A stretch of DNA of 64,000 bases from Ahaetulla prasina (lineage: Eukaryota > Chordata > Lepidosauria > Squamata > Colubridae). The notes under the pieces were generated by a model. The model had not been told where the DNA came from and did not search any database. It saw only the letters and a program-made list of their open reading frames with translations. Of the stretch, positions 29,601 through 41,600 are shown piece by piece. Every line of letters starts with the position of its first letter. Position 1 is the first letter of the stretch. The position numbers were made by a program, and so were the translations under genes. Location of the stretch: the NCBI RefSeq assembly GCF_028640845.1, contig NC_080542.1, forward strand, positions 59,869,064 to 59,933,063. Direction: 5' to 3'.

Positions 29601-32600
29601 GGAGTGCCTATTACAATAATCCAGAACATGTGAAAATTCTTATCAAACATGATTCTAACATTGGAATCCCAGACATTGAAGGCAGAATTCCACTTCATTG
29701 GGCAGCTAATCATAAGGATCCCAGTGCGGTTAATACTGTCAAATGCATTTTGGTATGATATTTTTCCCCTCAATGTTGGTTATATGTTACACAAAAAATA
29801 ATACTTAAAATTCTATTTTATTTTGCAGTAATATCCATTTAGAATATTGAATAAATTTCTGAATATTTATCTTTAGCTGTGAAAAGAAAAGAAAATGGTT
29901 AATAGTTGGACTTGGCTGTGAAATTAGACAAAGCTATGCAAATGGCTGCTACATTCTTTGTTGTCTCATAGTTTAGAACTTGATTAAATGAGCTATATAA
30001 TAAAAGATAGACTTATTAAAGGCTACTTGGTAAATTCCAAAATTGCATTACCCTAAATCTCAGAATTTTATAACTACCAATCAAGCACCATTCAAACAAT
30101 TTAATGAGTACCTATGAAAGACAGAAATACATTGTTAAATACAAAGTTCCTAAATATCAAAATAGATATTTATGGAAGAGATTTGGAATTCTAATATGAA
30201 CAAAAATATTTTAGCTGAAATTATTGCAATAGTAATAACAACAATACCAGCATTGACAAATTTTGTACTAGTTTTTTCTTGATTTTGGAGGGGCTTGTGC
30301 AGGCTAATGGTAGAAATATCCAGTTGATCTCCCATGAATTTCTCTTCCCATCTTATTTTTATATTTTATCCCCAAATCCTATTACCAAAAATTTAGCTAT
30401 TTTGCCCTAAATTTCAGCAGCACAATTTTAGCTCACTTTTAGGGGGAGGAATGAATATGGAACACTATGACAATTCACCACAACCAGTTTGCCATATCCA
30501 ACCTGCCACAACCAACTCCCCACAGCCAACTTGCCACAGGACAACTCGCTGCAGGACAAGAGTTACACTAGTATCAAAGAAATGGTGGAATGGAATCATT
30601 AAAGAACGGATGCAAAAGGAGCAACATAATGAAATGTGAATGGCAAAAATTAAAACATTTTTTATTTACTTTAAATAATTAAATAGAATTGCTAACTTGT
30701 CCCACAATGAGTTGTCTTGCAGCGAGTTGCCTGTGGTGAGTTTGCCCACTGCAAGCTGGCTGTGGCGAGTTGGTCGCAGTGAATTTGCTGCAGCAAGTTG
30801 GCTGTGGCAAGTTGTCTCATTCCCACACTCATCTTTCTAAAGGTATTTCATTTTCATGTTTATCTTTATTTTTGCACAAAAAGCTTTTTAAAAATGGCAA
30901 CACCAACACCAAAATTTGGCAATTTGCTACCACATTTGATACAATTTCATGTTGTTGGGTTGCCTACCACTGCCTTAAGAAATAAAATGTAATTTTGTTC
31001 TAAAGAAACTAGGAATTTAATTACCATCAGTAACGTATAGTTAATAATTTTTAATTAAAATGGTGTCTTGCTTGATTTACTGCTTGAACTCCAATAGAAC
31101 TTTTTAAATATCTGTTGCCATCTCTAAAAATTGACTGTATCTTTTTAACTGGCCTTTTTATAAAACCAGGATGCTGCTCCAACTGAATCTCTGCTAAACT
31201 GGCAAGATTATGAAGGACGAACTCCTCTCCATTTTGCAGTTGCTGATGGGAATATAGCTGTTGTTGATCTGCTGACTTCCTATGAAAGTTGCAACGTGTC
31301 TTCTTATGATAATTTATTTAGAACACCACTTCACTGGGCAGCTTTATTGGGTAAATTATGAATAACATAAATTCTTAACCCTTTTGAGCATATTTGTCAC
31401 CTAATTTTGTGGAATATTGTTTTTCCCAGTTAAGAGGGAAAAACTTGAAGTAAACAAAAAAATCATGAGATCAACTTATACATTATATATATAAATGAAT
31501 GAATATATACAGTATCAACTTAATACATTGATTTATGCAGTTCAATCTACATTTAGATCTTGTGTTGGGTGTAGCTTTCAGAATCTTCCAAGACCACAGA
31601 CAGTCATTGTTTGTTCATACTATTTACCTAATATTAATTTAAGAAATATCCTCCGAAACTTAGAGGTGAATTGCTCTCTATCTGTTGTGGGGCTCCATGT
31701 AGTCTATAGACATAGTGCAAAAATAGCTTGGCCAATCCCCGTGCTGAAGAGATCTTCTGTCAGAGGACAAAATGCACCTGCTTAGAAAATAAATCAGTCA
31801 AACACTGATGGAATATGTAATTACTATGAATGGAATAGATGTAATTACTAAACAAATAAGAAACTGAAATGATAAAGGTAAAGGTAAATAGAAAATCGGG
31901 GCTGCTAGAATACCATTCTAGATTAAATTGAAAAGGGAAACGAGAGGGAAAGGAAGAGTAGAGAGAGAGAGGAGGGGAGAAGAGAGGAAAGGAGAAGGTG
32001 AGATAGAAGAAGAGGAAAGGAGAGGAAGAAAAGGGAGGGGGAAGAGGAGTAGGAGAGAGTGTTAGAAAGGGAGGAAGAAGAGGGGGAAGGGAAGGGAAAG
32101 TAGGAAAGGGAAGGAGAGGAGGAATGAAGAAAGTAGGAAGAGATGGAAGAAGGAAGAAAAAGGGAGAAGAGAAAAGGTTGCGGGAAAATAAAGGAGGGTA
32201 AATGGTAAAAGAGCAGCCCTGAACAACGAAAAAGGAAAGTAAAAAGATAAGGATGAATGGAAAACGATGGGTAAGAGAAATATGTTTATGAGAAATAAAA
32301 ATAAAAACTTTATTAAAAAAAAGAAAAAAAATCAGTCATCACCCTTATAACAGTATCCCCAGAACTTTCTGGAAACTTCACAATAAAACCAATTGATATC
32401 TCTCTCCAGGGTGCTGAAGGCTCTGCCACTGGCTGGAGGAGTCCAGGGGTGTTCCCTTGTTGTTGTTTGGCTGAAGTACAGATGGGGAAATTTGCCACAT
32501 ATCTTTCAATGTCTTTTTTCAGAGATGGTCACCAAAAGTGCCTTTTGATTTATAAAGTCTTTACAAAATCAAAGTGTCCAGTGGACTTGGAGTTATGGCT

Positions 32601-35600
32601 TTTTCCCAGGACCAAGTCTCTGGCTTTCCAGTACATATATTTTAGATCCCACCCAGGCCAGTCTACCTTGAATTAAACAAATGTTTCTATGACTTTGAAA
32701 CCGTTTGTCGTTCTTCATTGCAATTTTAAGTGTGGCTATCACCTCATTGTCAATTTGTTGGTTTTCTTTCGCCTGCACTTGTGTAGTCACTTGAGTCACC
32801 AGTTGGTTGGATGGAACAGAGGTTTGATCACTTCTGCTTTATGGCAATTGAATTGAGGCATTCAGGATAACGCACCAGCCAGAAAGTTCTTTCCCCCTGG
32901 GAAGTAGCACAACATGAAATCAAAGCGGTTAATGTACTGATTCCATTGCACCTGCTTAGGAGACAGCCCTCAAGGGGTTTTTAGTGTCTCTAGGTTCTTG
33001 TGGTCAGTCCATACTTTGAAAGGCACTTTGCTTCCTTCAAGGAAGTGCCTTTTAGGAGTTGTCGTGTCCCACTCCTCCGCTGACGGCCGGGTCGGGGAAG
33101 TCCGTATCAGGCGTGCCTCTGCAGCTCTGCCAAAGTCCTAGCAAAGTTCTCAAGACAGACAGGAGACCAGGAAGTGACTTCAGCAATCCAAGGTAGACTT
33201 TGCCTGACTCAGAGAATGCCAGAAAGCAGATTCTTTATATAGGCCATGGGGTGTGGCTCCATGACTCAGCACTTATCCAGGCCTCCCCCCCCTTCCTTTT
33301 GCTGATGCCGCCTATCAATTCTCCTGAAGCGAGGATCTCTCCAGACTCCAGCTGTTGGCAATTCACATTCCTCAGGCTCACATGCTGTGGGGGAGGGGGA
33401 GGGGTCTAGTTGTTCCGTTTGCCTGGGCATGGAGCCAGGGCTGGGGGCTGGAGGCACGTCAGGCCCTTCGTCTTGCTCGGCCTGTCTGGGCATGGTGCCA
33501 GGGCTGGGGCCTGGAGGCATGCCAGGACAATCCTCAGCGTTCGGCAGGAGATAAGAGGGACCCGGCTGCGGGGAAAGCAAGCGAGACACAACAGGAGTGC
33601 CCAATTCACTGCATAAGCCTCCTTTTCCCACACCGCCCACCATACTATAAATTCGTTATGGGGAGTGCAATTCATACAAATGACAGGATGAATTGGTAGT
33701 AAAAATTGGCAAAACCCTATCATTGCTTTCTGATTCGAGATGAAGTAGTGGACTTTGTGAGGGTCCATCTCAGTTCCTTTGTGTGAGATACGGTAGCCCA
33801 GGTAGTCTCTCTTAGTTTGGTGAAATTCACATTTGGAAAGTTTGCCAGTCTGTAATTCCTGGAGTACGGCCCTCTCTAGTTTCACATACTCTGCCTTCAT
33901 TTCAGTGTAAATTAAAATGTCATCTAGGTACACCAGTACTCCCTTATATAGGTGCTCATGTGTGCCCCCATTGGAGTCTGAATCTGTGGGGGAAAATGAG
34001 CTGGAACAAGAACTGTCAGACATTGAGAGAGTGGCTTGTTGGCCTTGGAGGAAACTGGGGAAATGTAGAGTCAGTACAGGCAAGGTTTTTCTGAAGTAGT
34101 AAGGCCTGCAGGCAGGGAGGAACAGAGGCAGGAGGAACATGAGGGACACAGCTCAGGTGAGGAGCCAGGACCACCCCTCTTGATCCAAGGGCTCAGCGAG
34201 TGTCGAGGAGAGGAGGCATGATCAGCACAGATGGAGCAGTCTACGCGCGAGGAGAGTGCCCTGCCTATCTTCACATGGCACATTGGAGGAATGAGACTTA
34301 AGGAGGCGCTGTGGGAAGGGGTATTTGTTGGGAACAAATGCTGAGTTTCTGAAATGTGTGTGCCAATGTTTGAACTGTCCAAAAGTCTTTGCATTCCTGT
34401 GGGCATTCTAGACTATTTACCTGGCTCTTTTGTTCCTTGAACTCCTTGATTTGCCTTTGATTTGCCAGATACCTTTGGATTTATTGTTGAACAGCCTTGG
34501 TGCAGACAGCGCTGGGTTGGACTAATCACAGCCAGAAGCTGCTTAGGTTTGTGTGTGGGGTTTTGTTATTATTCTGCTCGAGACTTGCCAGAAACATGGG
34601 AGCATTTGGGAAACTTCGGAGGATTAAAAGGGCGGTTTGAACTGCCAGCTATTTGTGTGATCTTTGTACCGTGCCCTGGGTCATCACCTCATGTAAGACC
34701 ATATGGTGGTGTCATCTGTGAACTTAATGATCACAGTAGATGGGTCTGATGGTACACAATCATATGTGTATAGTGAATGCAGGTAGGGACTGAGCACATA
34801 GCCCTGTGGGGAGCCAGTGCTAAGCTTCAAGGGGGGTGGATATGACAGACCCAACCCTCACTGTTCGTGGTCGGTTCCTCAGAAAGTCTTTGATCCAGTC
34901 ACAGATGGAAGAGGGAAAATCCAAGTCAGTCAGCTTTTCAATAAGGATGCTCGGCAGAATGGTGTTGAAGGCCAAGCAATAGTCTATGAAAAGCATCCTG
35001 CCATAGTTCCCGGATTTCTCCAGATGGCTCGCTATAGAATGTAAAGCAGTAGCTATGGCGTCATCTGTCAACCTATTCTCCCCGTAGACAAACTGATATT
35101 TATCGAAGTCTGGTGGGAGGATGTCCTAAGGTGTTGGAGAACCAATCTCTCGAAGCATTTCATTACTGCAGACGTTAATATGATAGGTCTGTAGTCCTTT
35201 AGGCAGTTAATTGCTGTTTTCTTCGGGACTGGGACAATAATGGCTGCTTTCAAGCATGATGGAACACAGGCTGTTTGCAGGGAGATATTAAAGATCCTAG
35301 TTAGGACCCGTGCTAATTGATCGGCACAATTCTTTACCTGTCTTCAACAGGTCTGAGTTAACTAAGCACCTGGTGCACCCTGAATCTAGCAGAGCTCATA
35401 AGGTGGCCTTCAACCCTGAGGCCTGGAAACTTAGCTCTATGGGGAGCATCACTGGCGTGACCAGGCCACTTGCCATGGGATCGTTGTCCATGTCAGTTAG
35501 CCTCATTCACAGAATCTACCATTGAGGGGAGTATTCATATATTTACTCTTACAAATTCTTAAAGAACTAATGAGAAAAAGCTGAAAAATGAACACACAGA

Positions 35601-38600
35601 CTTTGGTAGAGTCACCTGTTTGAGAACACTTGTTACCTGGAAATTGTGTGACCAAATTTGACCTCTGTACTTAGAAAGATTCTATCTCAGCCTTTCTGTG
35701 TATCTGAATCTCTAAGTGTCTGTTTTAATGCCCCCCTTGCTTGTCATATCCCATCCAATCAAAGACAGGGAATAAAGTCTATTCTGCAGCATGTTTTGCT
35801 CAACATTCAGTTTCCATAATACATGGAAAGGATCTGTCTGTATTAAAGAAACTGTGCCTTGTTTGCAGCATCCAGTTTTATTTAAAAATTAAATATTCTT
35901 TTTCAATTTCCATTAGGCCAGCCTCTAAGCAGAGGGTCCTTTGCATTCATTTCACTCATTTGAAGAGTTGCTCAGCATTGTGACCTAAGTAGATCTCTGC
36001 TGTATGAAGTGTGCCAGAATTTCCAGTGGGCTCATAGATAATCTCAGAATTATATTTATTCTGTCTGGATCCAGTTCCTAATTTTAATTAGTATTATTTA
36101 AACTAGACTTTTAGGTTTAATTTCTCTCATACGAGAAAAATATAATGCTCATCTTTTAAAATAAACATACAGGTAGTTCTCAATTTACAACTATCCGTTT
36201 GGTTACAACAGCACTGATAAAAGTGACTTATGTCCATCTTTCACACTTACGACTCTAGCAGCATCCCCATGGTCATGTGATAAAAATCAAAATTGGCAAC
36301 TGGCATATATTTATAATGGTGACAGTGTCCTGGGGTCACCTTTTGCGACTTTCTGACAAGCAAAGTCAATGGGGAAGCCAGATTCATTTAACTGTGTTAC
36401 TAAGTTAACAATTGCAGTGGTTTACTTAGCAACTGTGGCCAGAAAGGTCATAAAAATAGGGCAAAACTCACTTAACAACTGTGTTGCTTTGCAATGGAAA
36501 TTTTGGACTCAATTAGGGTCATAAATTGGCTACTTATATATTCATAAATTAATTGTGCTTTTTCTGCTTTTGTTTTTTTAGGTCATGCACAGATTGTCCA
36601 TGTTCTTTTAGAAAGAAACAAAGTTGGAACAATCCTTTCTGATAGTCAAGGTGCAACACCTTTACATTATGCAGCGCAAAGTAACTTTTCTGTAAGTGAG
36701 ATAAATGGTTTATTTGAAAATGTCATCCTGAATAATACCGAACCTTTTAAATCAGTCTAGTCTTTAAGGTTGTGTTTTTTCATATTGAAGGTTGCAAAGA
36801 AACAGTATTTTTTAAATTGAAAGTAGTATTTTAATCATTTCATTTGTTCCAGTGTTGTTGTTTTTTATTAGAAAAATTTCTGAGATAAACTATGTTTTCC
36901 TTGATATATTTAGAACAATGAACATATGGATGTATACAAGAAGAAAAGAATATTCTATGAGAGTAACTTGGAGGGAATGATGAACATTTAATGAGTTCAT
37001 TGGAATTTTATTGGTCTGAAAGTTAATTTTAAAGAATGTAGTATGTATGTTAAGAGTAAGTTTTTAAAAAGATGTATTAGAATATTTTGATTTTAGAAAT
37101 GTTTTTGAAGAAAAGTTTGGTGTTTTAAAATGGATGGGGAAAAAGTATTTTCCCATTAATATTAAAGTTCCTACTGTCAACCTTCCAACTAACTGCTTTC
37201 CAGATAACGCTGAGCTGTGATTCATACTTCTTTTATCATTCATAACCAACACTTCTGAATTGACTCCTATGGGGGAAACAATAGTATACTATCGAACAGC
37301 TTCATTTCATTGTGCAGATTCTTGAATAAAGTATCACAAAATTATATTTATTGCATTATATTCCTTTTTGCAAGGGCATAAGGACAGATCTTGAAACTGA
37401 AATACGTGGATAATGCTAACTAAAGGTTGTATATGGCTGTTCTTACCTATTTTTGCAGCTTTTGTCAATAAGAATAAAAGTGAAAGGGAAGATAGTTTCT
37501 GTTTATTTGGGACAGCTATAATCTCTTATCTAATCATAATAATCCAGTGCCCTCATAAAATGATCAAGAATTATCATTATCTTTCTTACAGTAAGGAAGT
37601 CTTTCACAAAACTTCAGATTGCATATATTTAGATGGCACTGAATGATTATGATTACAAACTAGGAAATCGAAATGTGTTCTCAAAAGAGGAGTTGAATGT
37701 AGTGTTTTATCTTTCCTGATACAGATTTATAATGCTTCAGTATTTATCAGTGTTGATAAAACAAATTTGTAAAGAGATCTATCTGTGAGAAAAATAAACC
37801 TGTCATATACAAATGCGGAGACCATGAACAATAAAAAGCATATTTATTTAAAAGATATATCATAAGCCTTTGCAAATGGGTTTTCCGAGAAAGATGATTC
37901 CTTATCTTAACCATCTTACACAGATGGTTAACTTAGGTTATAAAAAGTTCAAATATGGAGTCACTAAGGCTCTTTTCTTTACAGGAATAATTCTATTTCT
38001 CTCAGTTCTCAAAAGAGGAGTTGAATATAATGTTTTACCTTTCCTGATACAGGTTTGTAATGCTTCAGTATAGTTCAGTGGTAGTCAACCTGGTCCCTAC
38101 CGCCCACTAGTGAATGTTCCAGCTTTTATGGTGGGCGGTAGGGGTTTTGTCCAATACTGAAGCACTTTCCTTTTTTTAAAATTTAATTGACTTTTAAAAA
38201 AATTTTCATAGCATTATTTAAAAACATTTTCATTAGGTTTTTATAATTTATGCTTCTATGTATGCAAAATAGAAATAAAAAGATAGATTTAACTACAGTA
38301 AGTTGTTTTATAAAGATTTATTCTGCCAAACTTAGCGAAAGTCCGACATAAAGTATTTGGTAAGTAATTATTATTGTATGCTTTAACTTGCTGTAACTCT
38401 GTTTTATAAATTTTATAAAGTAAAGTTACTTCCCTACTTTATAAATCACCATTACTGTGGAATCAGTGGGTGGTTAGAAAATTTTACTACTAACAGAGAT
38501 ACAAAAGTGGGCCGTAGGTATAAAAAGGTTGACTACCCCTGGTATAGTTGATAAAACAAATTTGTAAAGAGATCTGTTGCTTTATTTCCTCAGTAAACCA

Positions 38601-41600
38601 ATGAATACTTTTAATCAAACTTGCTTATGTGATGTTTCTAGAGCCTATGCAGTTGGTTTTGGGGTAATGCCAGTTTATAGGCTATTAGTGCTCAGGCCTT
38701 GGCTTAATCACTATCAAGCTAATCTTATGTTGGTAATATTAAACTAACACTTAATAATGGATCATTTCCCTTTTATATTGATGAAGAGTACAGTAGGGCT
38801 ATGAGCACCTTTTTTGAAACTTCAGAAAACTTCTGATCCTTTTATATTCCCAGACCTAACTCTGTCCAAGGATTATTAAAAAAATCAGCTTTCTGTGAAT
38901 GTTAACATCATTCATAATCTCAATCAGATTTATGATTAGTGTTGCTCCCAGGTGCTTGGATAAAGATGTAGAAATGTCTTTATTCTCCTAAATCCACACA
39001 GGGTGACCATGATTGTAGCTCCTTTGGGGAAATCATTTCTTATTGCATAATAAACCAAGATAAAGTCCATGGCCAATAAAATTGAATAGACCTTGTCCAA
39101 ATGTGAAGGCATAATTGAGCACCATCTCAAATGGCTTTCCCTGGAAGCCACACAATGAAATACACCTGAGGTTTGCCAATTACTCCTGTATAAGGATGGA
39201 CTTTGATAGTTAGCATTTCTTTTCTCATCCTAAATTTAAAAGAAGAAATTTAAAGAAAACATTTTTAGGTAACAATATTCTGAATAATTACATTAGTAAG
39301 GACAATATACTTGTGATTTATTTGGTATTGAAAACATTAGATGATGTTTGGATCCAAGATTTATCTACTAAAAAAAAATGGCCAGAGATACTAATTTCTT
39401 AAGGTCTGGCCTCTGTTTTGATAAATTTAATGTACAAGACACTTAGAACCAGTGGTGGGTTTCTACTGGTTCGCCCCAGTTCGGGCAAACCAGTAGTGAT
39501 GGCAGTGGGAAGTTCCGCCCACCTGCCTGAATGTCATCACAGATGCTCTGCGGAAGCACCCCCTCACAGTTCCAAACTGGTAGCAAAGGTAAGTGGAACC
39601 AGGGGTGAAATCTAAAAATTTTCTCTACTGGTTCTGTGGGTATAGCTTAATAGTGGGCGTGGCTTGGTGGTCAGTTTACCGGGTGGGCGTGGCCAATAAC
39701 ACTAAATAATAAAAATAATAAACAAAGTACACAAAACAATAAGAGGTACCAAAAATCAATTTTCACACTTTGCACACACACACCACAACACAACTGACTC
39801 ACACACAATGTAAAAACAGCTGTACTTTACCCAAAATGGCCCCTGCAAAAAGCAGGAACCTCATACAGCCACAAAAAGCTCAAAAACCAACTTTCATACT
39901 TTACACACACACAACACAACACAATTGACTCACACAGACACACACACACACACACACAAAATGCCATATACAGCTTTCTGAGATTTTATGTGTTTGTGTA
40001 GTTAGAATGAAACACTACAGAAACACATCAAATCTCAGAAAGCTGCACAAATATTTGATTTTATTATTTTATTTTATTTATATTTTTTAGATAAAAGCAG
40101 CTAAATTTAAAACTTCCTTAACGTTAAATTGTTGTCTTAAAAAAAAAAACTCCTTAAAAAACCCACAATTAACTATTTTTTAAAGCTCCCCCTCCCCACT
40201 TACTTACCCAATTGGAGGCAGGTAGATTGAGTTGCTCACCAATGAGATGGATTGCAGGCAGGCAGATTCAGTTGCTAGCTGATGCAATTGATTGCAGCAA
40301 TTGAAGCAAGGCTTAGCGAGCCCGAAAGAAGTAGCAATTAGGCAAGTGGGGACTGGGCAATTGCGTGGGCATGGGCAGGGGCTGTTGTAAGAAGTTGTTA
40401 AAAAATGATTTTAAAAGTCTATGATGATCAGGAAACTCAGCTGGGATCGCCAGAGGAAAAAAAGATTTTGAAAGGCTCCTCTGACGATCCCAGCTGAAGT
40501 TGCCTGATCGCCAGAATCTCTTAAAAGGATTGTTTTAACAACCTCTTCGGTCGAAGAGCTTGTAGAAGACATGTTTTTAAAGGTTCTGGCGATCAGGCAA
40601 CTCAGCTGGGATCACCAGAGGAGCCTTTTAAAAGCTTTTTTTTTTTAAACAACCTCTGCATATGCATCACTTGTTGCTCAATAGTAGGGCAGGCAATTAA
40701 ACCCTATGCTACTGTGATATCCAGTTAAGTGAACTAGAAGGTGTGAGTGTTGACCAACTCATTGGCAAACCTTATACTATGAAATCTCCACTGACTTTGA
40801 AGACAGGCACCACAAAAAACATAGAAAATTTGATGCAGAGTCACAGAATAACACCCACAGTTACTACAACAATGGATTTCCTGTGCCTCATTGAGCTAGA
40901 CTCTATGCTTTCAGACTGGGACTGCAGACCCATCTTCCTGCCCACAGCTGAACTGCACAATAGCACATCTTCTTCAGTCAAAGATTTACTGTATATAAAT
41001 GCAGGATGTAATATGACAAGTATCACTTTCAAATGTATTTTATCTATCGTCTCCATTTTGAAACTGACTTTGAATACTTAGTGTATTTTTTATTGTATTG
41101 ATCACCTGTTTTGATAACATATTTTTTGAGTTTTAGAGAAATTTTCTTTTGCATAGATATAGATAGTCCCTTCGCTCGTAATTTTGATCAGTCACCGATG
41201 AAATGGTAAATCAAGGGCTACCTGTGTGGATGAAAAAATTTAAGATAATTCTAATTATATTTGACTGAAATACATTATAATATAGTATTTATTCACTTTT
41301 AATGTTACTTGGAATATTAAACAATTGTTTTCTTTCTATCGCTATCAATGGAGTTGAAGAGTGGTACAGTACATAATGTTATTCCTTAAAGAAAATGAGG
41401 TTCAAGTACATTTTTATTAATTTATTTACAAAGTGTATTAGCTGCTTGCAATCATACACATACACATATGTGCAAAAGAAGCAAATTGCAAAAATGCTTT
41501 AAATTAAGAATGTTTTCATAAATAGAAGTATTAATAGTTTATGTTTATCAGTTAACAAAATGGAAAGTAAATGAACAGAAGAGAAATCCAAATCAAATCA

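Larger units (their letters stand above)
31600..33955 (-). mobile_element. Gypsy pol relic (RT, RNase H, integrase), broken by two insertions
   Basis: Reading the minus strand from 33950: [17 protein letters not shown] (RT catalytic YLDD), [28 protein letters not shown] (RNase H start). The LTR at 33060-33593 interrupts here. It resumes [35 protein letters not shown], then [20 protein letters not shown] (integrase). After the LINE insert at 31801-32328 it resumes FSKQVHF and [12 protein letters not shown]. Frameshifts and stops show it is long dead. The 5' part is cut near 33955. Confidence 0.9.

Noticed and set aside
33406..34149. 247-codon minus-strand open frame as a gene
   Set aside because: It spans a Gypsy RT fragment, a solo LTR end and an unclassified insert. 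The RT part is real but the frame is a fusion of unrelated repeats.
39900..39960. CRISPR-like repeats
   Set aside because: Simple CA repeats inside a hAT element; no spacer-repeat structure, and this is an animal genome.
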